64,000 nt of DNA from Symsagittifera roscoffensis (lineage: Eukaryota > Xenacoelomorpha > Acoela > Convolutidae), in the NCBI RefSeq assembly GCF_963678635.1, contig NC_087068.1:22473029-22537028 (forward strand), in the 5' to 3' direction. Under the pieces are notes generated by a model. The model was not told where the DNA came from. It searched no databases and saw only the letters and a program-made list of their open reading frames with translations. Every line of letters starts with the position of its first letter. The first letter of the stretch is position 1. The position numbers and the translations under genes are program-made. Shown in pieces: positions 56,106 to 64,000 of this stretch.

Positions 56106-58470
56106 GTACCTGTGACAGATCATTTTCTGCCAGTTGGGAACAATTTCATCATGCCTCGTCATGCAGTTTGCACTTAGGAAGTCGGATTCAACAAAAAAAT
56201 GCAGGGCTGTTTGCAACAATTCAGCTCCGACTTCAACTAGAAAATACCCTGAACGATTGTCTGCTGGTTGGTCCCACGCTTCAGCCAGACTTCTTCAACA
56301 ACCTTGTCAGGTTCCGATTCTACAAAATTGTACTAGCTGGCGACATTAGCAAGATGTACAGGTAAACAAAAAAACACCTCAAAGAAAGAAATTTACACCG
56401 GCTCTACTGGAGAAGAGAAGAAGATGATCAATTTCAGAAGTACCAAATGACTCGTGCTATCTACGGCATAGCTTCAAGTAGTTATCACCTAATGCGAGTT
56501 TTGTCAAGCAGCTCCGAAAAAACAGATGATGAACAGACAAAGCTAGCAATTCGCGTGACCTTCTACGTGGACGACTACATCGGTGGTGCAGATACTGAAG
56601 AAGTATCCATCAGAACCCGTCAGAGTATCACCGAAACTCTGGGATAAGTCAGTTTGCGAATTCGAAAGTGGGCAAACAACACCAAGGTCGTCATGGACGA
56701 TTTACTCTATACAAAACGCAAAAAAAAAGATTTATTCTCAGCTTCAAAACTCTAGGGTTCAATTGGATATCAATTTGGTTATCTTCAGAAAATTTCAAAC
56801 CGGAAAAATGAGAAATCAAACCCATTAAAAACCAGAACTTCTTTCAAGCATGCCCAAAATTTTTTCCTGAAGTCAGAGATCTAGAGTTTTACCCACAGTT
56901 GTTCAAATGGCGAAAAACACAATCAAATTGCCACCCAGCATCCTCTGGTCAGCTAAAACAAACTGGAAACAGGAGAAAGACATACAGAAATCCTCCTAAA
57001 ATGATGGAAGGCAATTCATCAGGTTTGCCTGAAAGCATTCGAGCACCTATAATTACTCACCGGATGATAGTAAGCAACTTGGTACAAAATTGGATCCCCT
57101 TGGAGCAGTGACCATAATGCCGAAAATACTATTCCAAAAACATGGGATGTAAATTTAAGGTGGAATGACGAGATGACGATGTTGGGGCAATTCTTGCGCA
57201 CCAATTCCAACTTTGGATGTTTAGCTGAGGTCTCTTGTTTTCTCCGGCTGTACCTCGGTACTTGGCCAAGGACAATTTTTAGCAGTTCGACTTATATCTT
57301 TTTAGACGCAGGAACCTAGCTTACTAGCTGCAAAGTCATGACTTGCACCAAGGAAAAGAGGTTGAGTTCTATGAATTGAGCTTTGCACAATGGTTCTGGG
57401 CTGTAAACGCCTGAAATGTATCTTCAAGTCAGCCAAAGTTTCGCAATTAATTGGTAGACGATATCAGCGCCTGAAGTGATGAATGCAACAAAATCACTGG
57501 CTTAGATCAGTTCAACACCAAGCAAGTAGTTTACTTTTGTAGCCGACTGCATTGCCAAAATTCAACAAATGCTAGCAGCCGACAAGTGGGAATACGTTCC
57601 GACTCATCAAAAACCTGCCGATCAAACAACTCGATCAGTAGCAGCAGCTGAACTACAAAAATTGCAACTTTGATGATCCAGACCTCTTGGTTGCAGACAG
57701 CCTAAACAAAAATTATCGAAGCAAATGAAGAGAAGAACGAGCTCAAGTGGTCCTTCGACGAAAGCAACCTGGTCACAGAGACAGCTGGTGGGAAGGAAAT
57801 CACAGAAGCATTCAAAGCAACCAAGACTAAAAGCCGGATAGACAAAAAAGCGCGAAGTTTTTCGGGTTCGAGCAATAGGGATCGTTTGGTAAATTCTCCG
57901 CACCGGAGCTTCAGTTTCAATTTTGCCCTGAAACTTTTGAGGAAGAACACCGACGATCGCAAACAGCTTCGCAAGTTAGGAGTCAACCTTTTTCTATGAG
58001 ACGTGCCAGAGCAGCATTTCGACGAAGAAATGAAAACAAACAGAGACGGAAAAGACACTAGCCGGACATCAAGCCTCCTTCAGCTAAATGTTTCATAAAC
58101 AATGATGGTTTGCTAAAAGTTGATGTACGACTCGCAGCAGCTGATTGCCGAAACCGAAAAGAAAAATTTCAGATTTTCTTGCCTCCGAACACTCGTTTCT
58201 CGAGAACTGTGCTTTGCCATGGTCACCATGTGCAACTACTTTGTGGATTGAATGCCACTTTTGCTCAAACTGAGCAGCAAAACTGAATAATCCGGAACAA
58301 AATGATGGCGCAAGCAATGATAGACGGTTGCAATACTTGCTTCAGGTTTCATAGCAGCGCAATAAACCAGCTGTTGAAAGACTACCCTAGTGAGAGAGTC
58401 AACCCATCACCGCCATTTACTACCTTGGTAATGACTTAGCCGGACCAATGCACTACAAGGAAGTGCGTTG
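56106..58470 (+). pseudogene. Decayed BEL/Pao retrotransposon
   Basis: Frames switch often. Recognisable reverse-transcriptase pieces are MPRHAVC...RKSDSTKKCRAV near 56150-56215, NDCLLVGPTLQPDFF...IVLAGDISKMYR near 56250-56362, and TRAIYGIASSSYHL then FYVDDYIGGADT near 56450-56600, with the YVDD active site. KWEYVPTHQKPADQTTRS (about 57590-57640) matches the end of the BEL RNase H region. PPFTTL near 58415 matches the start of the integrase core. No LTR was found, so the copy is truncated. Confidence 0.8.
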
Positions 58471-60564
58471 AATTAATTTTGAATTAATAGATTTTAGAGT
58501 ATCCAATCGCTATGCAACAACACAATAAAAACTGTGTTAAATAATCTAACTTGATTGAGCCTCAGGCTGACTTTTTTCTCCAATTTTTGTCAATTTTTTG
58601 AATATAATTTTCGATAAAAGCTCCCAATGCTTTTTTAGTTAACGTTAAGTTCGCACTTTCGCCATTTTCAAGAGACATTTTCATTATTATCTTCCTTACG
58701 AATCCAATTGCACACTGGATAGGCGCTCCATTTAGTCTATGTATGTTTTCTGTCTTCAAACATGTTCGGAAAATTAAGAAAATTCACTCTTAAACAGTCA
58801 TAATTCGGCTTACAATTACAACGTACGTTTTTTGGGCACATTTGCTTTGTCGCAGATTCCGCAACCAGCAAAAATAGCTAGCTGTTCTTGATTTTGCAAA
58901 TGTAAGCAGATTCCGCAATATGTAGGTCAATTCCGCATACGTAAGTGGAATCCTCGATCTGGGCAAGCGGAATCTTCAAATTTAAGCTTTTTTCCGCTAA
59001 ATTCAAGTGGGTTCAGCAATTTGGTTCTTTGCTGATTTAAACCAATTGTCAGTTGTTGCATACGCAAAATTAGATTTGACGCGCATTGAGATCAAAGTTG
59101 GGTGAAAGGCTGGAGTTGAGATTGAACTTAGCAGAGTTGATATCGAACCTGATTCGAAGTTGGTTGTAAGTCGGCAGGAATTGAGATCGAAGTTGGGGGC
59201 AGTAATTCAGATCAAAATTGCTGGTAGCTTGGTAGGAAATGAGATCGAACGTTTAATTCTTCAACTGGTAGCTCAATTGTAAGCATTAATTGAGATTGAT
59301 GTTGCTGGTGACCAAGTATTAAATAAACGATTTAATTTAAAACGCTACTATGTTTAATATTGGAATCCGCAAACAAAAAGCGGATTCCGCTAACAATTTG
59401 CAAATTCCGCTTACAATTTACGGATTCCGCAATAGCTCAGTTTTAATAAACCTATATTTCAATATTTGTTTGTGGATTCCACAAATTGTTCCAAATTCTG
59501 CAAATTCGCCCATTTTTGCAGCAATTTTCTGCGGTACATTGTTTTAGCTATTTGTTTGTGGAAAACAAGATCAAAGAAAATTAGCAATGCTGCGGATTTT
59601 GCAACAAATTTAATTTGGGCCTGTAGCGGAATCCGCCTACAATTCACAATATGCACAATTTCGCCTCGTATTGATTTAAGCCTCGTATTATTCGAAAACA
59701 CCCGTAATTTCCTACAAAACTCCGTTAAATTTTTTCTCCGTTAAATTGATTTGGGGTGGATATTTTTACAGATCCTCTTTGATTCACAAAAAAATTTTAA
59801 ATGTTTTTTATCATTTTAGATGGACACTTGGTGAAACATCCCGAAACCAGTTTCTTTGTGAACTTGCCTGCTTGCGCGCGGTACTCCAATCTGGCGTGAT
59901 TTTCTCAGAACACAAAAAAACGTAATCAATAACAAAACGCGTTTATAACTGCGGAAAGTGTTCATTTTTCGGATTTTACCTTGGTGAATTTCAGATGATA
60001 TCAAAATTCAAATTCTAAATGATAAAAAATTAGAGAAATGAGCCAACTTATTTGAGAAAACTGGTCATTGTTCTGCCTTTCAAAAGCGTGGATAACCTCG
60101 GACAATTGAATGTATCAAATCAAATAAATTATAAATGGACTTCTTTAATAGGCTTTGTTCTCAGATAGCAGAAGTGAGTTTGCATTACTTGAAAAATTTA
60201 ACAAGTGTTAAGCAAGATTCAATGATATCTAAACACCTTTCATCTGAGAAGCAGAATTTTCAGAAATTTTTTCTCAGAAGTAAAAAGGCAATTGAAACAA
60301 AAAGATTTACGAGAGTGAGGAGTTTAAACTGGCTCTTCTAGCTTCAGGGCTTCAAGCTAACAGCTATTAATTCTTAATTTTTGTAGAAGCGTTTTGCTAC
60401 GAAGGAATCAAGGAACCATTAAATGCTTTCATTTTGACTGCCTCCAAGCTGCTTTAACGCAGTTTCGGTTGCATCGATAGTTTTTAAGCGGATTCAACAC
60501 TGACTTGATTTAAATGTTGTTGAATCGAGTATAAGGGAAAAAGTTGCCAAAACTTTAATTACTA
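58470..60564. other. Gene-free DNA with two degenerate tandem patterns
   Basis: The word attccgc recurs many times at 58855-59010 and 59360-59645. Between them, at 59085-59300, a pattern of about 40 bp built on gagatcgaagttgg repeats four to six times with decay. Otherwise nothing is recognised. Confidence 0.5.
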
Positions 60565-61185
60565 CAGTACTGATTTAAATTATCCGGACAAAACGAACAA
60601 AACTTGAATTTTCGAACGCCTTTTTCTCAAATTGGGTTCAGATTAGACAAAAAGTGGAGAGGACAAAAGTTGCTTAAAATTTCATCAGAATTGATATGGG
60701 CAATTTTTTTTCCGAAATTCACAACCCAAATTTTACCCTAAAAATGTGTCAATTTTTTTCTTTTTTTTTCTAACCAGTATGAGAGAAAAATATAAAAATT
60801 TTACTTGATAGTCAAAAAATGTGATTTTTACTATATAAAACTCAGAATCTTTGTTTAAAAACAAGTTTTTGAAAATTTGCGCACATTTTCTTAGATTTGA
60901 CACTTCTTAATCTTTGTTGGGCTGTGTAAAAGGCTTCTTGTGAGATAATTCTCTCATTAATTAACAAAGTTGCTCCAGCTTAATTCTTGATTAATTGAAA
61001 AAAGCCAAAATGAACTTTTGGTTGAGAATTTCGGAGAAAAGTTTGCACTATAATAATTCTGATGAAATTCTTAGCAACTTTGTTCTCTTAACTCTTTGCC
61101 TAATCTTAACCCAAATTGAAAAAAAAAAACGCGTTTGAAAATTCAAGTTTTAATCGTTTTGTCCGGATAACTTGAATCAGCACTG
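60565..61185. mobile_element. Tc1/mariner-like MITE with long inverted repeats
   Basis: The ends read CAGTACTGATTTAAATTATC and, reversed, CAGTGCTGATTCAAGTTATC, each flanked by TA (60563-60564 and 61186-61187). The inverted arms extend at least 140 bp, with TCCGGACAAAACGA and AATTTCATCAGAATT in both. There is no coding sequence in its 621 bp. TA duplication and CAGT ends point to the Tc1/mariner superfamily. Confidence 0.88.
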
Positions 61186-61700
61186 TATAGTCCATTATGA
61201 TGTAGACAAGCTACTGCTACATATTGCAATGAACAATTTTGTGACTAAATCGAAACAATGTCAAGATGAGAGTAATTTTCGCGATGCAATTTAAGCTGTT
61301 GTTTTTTTTTACTATATAATGGATTATAGTGACTAAATATTTGACAACTTTTTTCAAACAAAAACTTTTCGAACAAAAATTGAATAAAACACGCACAATT
61401 GGAAAAATTTTCACGCGCTCAACTTTTTTTTTAATTTGCTAATTGTTTTGGTTGATTAATCTAGGAACGATTTTGCATCAGAGTTTCAATTTCTCATTTG
61501 AAAAATAAACTATTGCAATATTTGAAACACCAATGCAATTTTTAATTTTGCGCTAAGTTTTCAAATAATGCACCAGTTTTCAAATATGGCACAGAAACAT
61601 ACTAAACACGTGTTTTTTTTTGTTGCAAATTAAGACCATGAAATCGATTATATTGTCATTATAAACAATTTTGGTTCTTTTTTTTCTGTTCCTAGCACCT

Positions 61701-62698
61701 CACACAAGCATCATTTGTATGGTGTAAAAGATACATTTTTATGGTTTAAATGATCTAACAATGAATTCACAAAAAAGTATGTTTTGATTAGATTTTTGAA
61801 AATTTGGATCAAAAAAAGGTATTGTAAAGAGCCGACTTCATCATATACCGGTCTTAAAACTGGACTGAAAAAGAATCATAAAATTAAGTTTCCGAAATAA
61901 TTGAAAGCATTTCAGTTTGATAGAAAACAATTCTTTTGAGAAATTCATTGTGCGTGGGGGCCGATCATTTAGCAGACCAATCTTTTAGCATAAAAAATGA
62001 AAAATGAGTCTTTTAGCAGACCAAAATAATTAATTGAAAGATGGTCGATTGTAAGACTCAAAAAGACGCTAAGTCTGAGGCCAATATTCCCCAATCAAGT
62101 CAATTATCTCACAATTTGTCAACAAAACTATCAACTTCAAAAACACAGCAGTCTAAATTTGCGGCAAAACAAGGAGTTACGCGCACAATAACACTCGTGT
62201 TGAATTGAAGCGCAGCAAAGCAAGCAATCGCTAATCGCCAATGCTGCGTTTGAAGTTAGCTATCACACTTTATAGTTGTTCTGAGTTTGCTAAAAAACCA
62301 GTCCGCTAAAAAACCGGTCTGCTAAAAAACCGGTCTACTAAAATCCCTAGACCCATTGTGCGCTTAAACGTTGTGAGCACCATACGCAAGCAGCCAAAAG
62401 TAGCCTGTTTTAATATATTGAGACAGGCCTTTTTTCCTCCCGTATGTCAGTTTTCGTAACAATCAGGAAATGTGAACAAAGCTTTTACTTGTAAAAGTTT
62501 AAAGGTGAGAGAAAAGGAAAAGGAGCCTTGATTTTGGCTCTTTTTGCTTTCCCCAACTTAAAGTTTTTATTGCTAAAATTACTGATCACGTTGTTCGATT
62601 GTCATTAGGCAGACTGATTAGGCCGTATTAAACATATTTGGTCTTGATACTTAACCTTGTCAAATGACTCGTTACACCATAAAAATGATGCTTGTGTG
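61701..62698. mobile_element. Inverted-repeat element containing a nested hAT-type MITE
   Basis: The 27-bp ends 61701-61727 and 62672-62698 are reverse complements with one mismatch (CACACAAGCATCATTT and TATGGTGTAA). No clear target duplication was seen. The interior is non-coding and has been split by the element at 61955-62354. Confidence 0.7.
61955..62354. mobile_element. 400-bp hAT-type MITE
   Basis: ATTGTGCG is repeated at 61947-61954 and 62355-62362, an 8-bp target duplication. The ends form an imperfect inverted repeat of about 35 bp sharing TTAG-AGACC and TTTTAGCA. Near the right end a 17-bp unit (ctaaaaaaccggtctg) is repeated three times. There is no coding sequence. Confidence 0.8.
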
Positions 62699-64000
62699 AT
62701 GTGGGGATTTTTTCTTCCTCGATTTTTTTTTTCAAAAAGGAATCCATTTAATTCCATTGAAACCAAATGTAATCCATTTGAAACACTTTTATTTGATTGT
62801 ATTTAATCACAGACAACCCACCCCATGTACCTCTTTTCATTTAATTCAACGTGTTACAAGAGAAAGTAGCACTATGTAATTTATTTTATATCGATTCTAA
62901 TTGAATGTGTTTGAACTTTGTACAGAATGACACTCAAAACCTTAATGAATCGATTATTATCCATGAAATTCTAGTGCGGGCTCGTCATTACAACTTTTTT
63001 TGGAGTACCACAGGGCTTGATCTTTCTACGCTGCCTTTCCTTGATTTTATTAAACTAATTTTACGCTAATAGAAAACTACAGACGACTTTCTGCAGGCGA
63101 TTGACACTGCAATTTCACCAACGACAGTATAAAAATGAACTTGCATTGGAACATGAGAAAGCACATGAAAACGCATTGAATAAAACTGAAACTTGGCTGA
63201 AAAAATCAAACTTTTTTTAATGCAGATAATATAAAACCAATGAAATTCAAAAAATCAAAACGAACAACACTTATAAGGCACACATGAATCAGATTTGGGG
63301 AGCCTTTTAAAAAAAGACCAAAAAATTTTAACATCTTGAATTGAGAATAACATCTTGAATGTAAATGAACTTGATAATTAGCTAATCACATACATGAAAC
63401 AAAGACGTTCAGGATGTTAATTTCATTCTGAACATTCAGGATGATAAAATCATTATTAACTTCAAAAAATCAACAGGTTCATTTTCTTGCTGTTTATATT
63501 CGATTTGACTTTTTTTTAATCTGCCACAAATTTAAAAAATTCATCCTTCCGATAAGCAAAGTACTGTTTTATATTTTACTCTGAAAGGTCATTTAATTGT
63601 GGTAGGGTTTTTTCATTTGCGAGAACAAGTGACTTTAATCAGGAACTTGTAGCTTGTAGTTTGTAATTTTTTATGACTTCAGTTTCATTTTTGGCTTAAC
63701 GAGAGTAAAAGTGTTTGCCAAAGTTGCCGTTCGGTAATTGATTCGCAAGGCTTGCTAAAGCTCTTTATGAACCTCATCCGAGACATCAAGTTTTTTTTCG
63801 ACTTTTCTGAAATAAATTTTCAGCTGGATTTTTCTAAAAAAAAAAATTTTGTCAATTTTCTTCTTTCTGGACCGTTTAGTTCAAGTAACACAACTAGTAC
63901 CAGGCAGAGCCCCAAATGTCCCGACTCCTATTTGAACTATATGAAAAAACTTTTGCTTCAAAAAAGTTGATGAAGGTTGACAAAATTTTAAAAAACAAGA
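62699..64000. other. AT-rich terminal stretch, no gene
   Basis: Only a third copy of the dispersed repeat with ggcttaacgagagtaaaa is seen (about 63610-63840), matching 34735 and 35085 in intron 5. Confidence 0.5.

Noticed and set aside
56110-56195. Minus-strand open stretch ending at a GTACCT donor, as a possible 5' exon of the lectin gene
   Set aside because: The plus strand here encodes a recognisable BEL/Pao reverse-transcriptase segment, so the minus frame is a shadow.

Overview
This is AT-rich nuclear DNA of an invertebrate animal. The evidence is GT-AG introns of hundreds to thousands of bases, a C2H2 zinc-finger gene, a PAN plus C-type-lectin gene, and a dense load of animal transposons (Jockey/CR1-like and RTE-like non-LTR elements, Gypsy, BEL/Pao, hAT, Tc1/mariner-like MITEs, tRNA-derived SINEs). 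I cannot name the species. A gap of exactly 200 N at 15934-16133 marks a scaffold join.

Layout. 1-530 is a diverged copy of a small coding block seen again at 23.56-24.06 kb. 1.5-3.0 kb is a satellite of about 166 bp. 2.7-9.6 kb is a direct tandem duplication (offset 3,607 bp); each unit carries exons 1 and 2 of a zinc-finger gene. 9.7-14.9 kb is a nest of minus-strand non-LTR retrotransposons, including a 3.65 kb Jockey-like insertion with an 11-bp target duplication. A copy of zinc-finger exon 3 follows at 15.07 kb, then the gap. 16.1-22.8 kb is one very long decayed reading frame (over 2,200 codons, with frameshifts and stops) that starts inside an SGNH-hydrolase domain and otherwise matches no family I know.

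24.7-37.7 kb holds the only complete copy of the zinc-finger gene: six exons whose splice phases all fit, 513 codons plus stop, ten C2H2 fingers and an AATAAA downstream. Its long introns hold RTE-like and Jockey-like remnants and SINEs. Convergent to it, on the minus strand from 54.3 to 39.1 kb, are four exons of a PAN plus C-type-lectin gene, again with matching phases. Its last intron (11.6 kb) contains an internally deleted hAT element with a perfect 8-bp target duplication, a Gypsy element lacking reverse transcriptase, and a decayed copy of zinc-finger exon 5. 56.1-58.5 kb is a decayed BEL/Pao element. 58.5-64 kb has no gene; it holds a Tc1/mariner-like MITE and a hAT-type MITE nested in another inverted-repeat element.

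Only two host genes are supported; nearly everything else is mobile or duplicated DNA. The duplicated zinc-finger blocks (2.7-15.9 kb and 24.6-32.5 kb) may be a real segmental duplication or two haplotypes joined end to end at the gap. The most novel object is the giant SGNH-headed reading frame with its conserved small downstream ORF.
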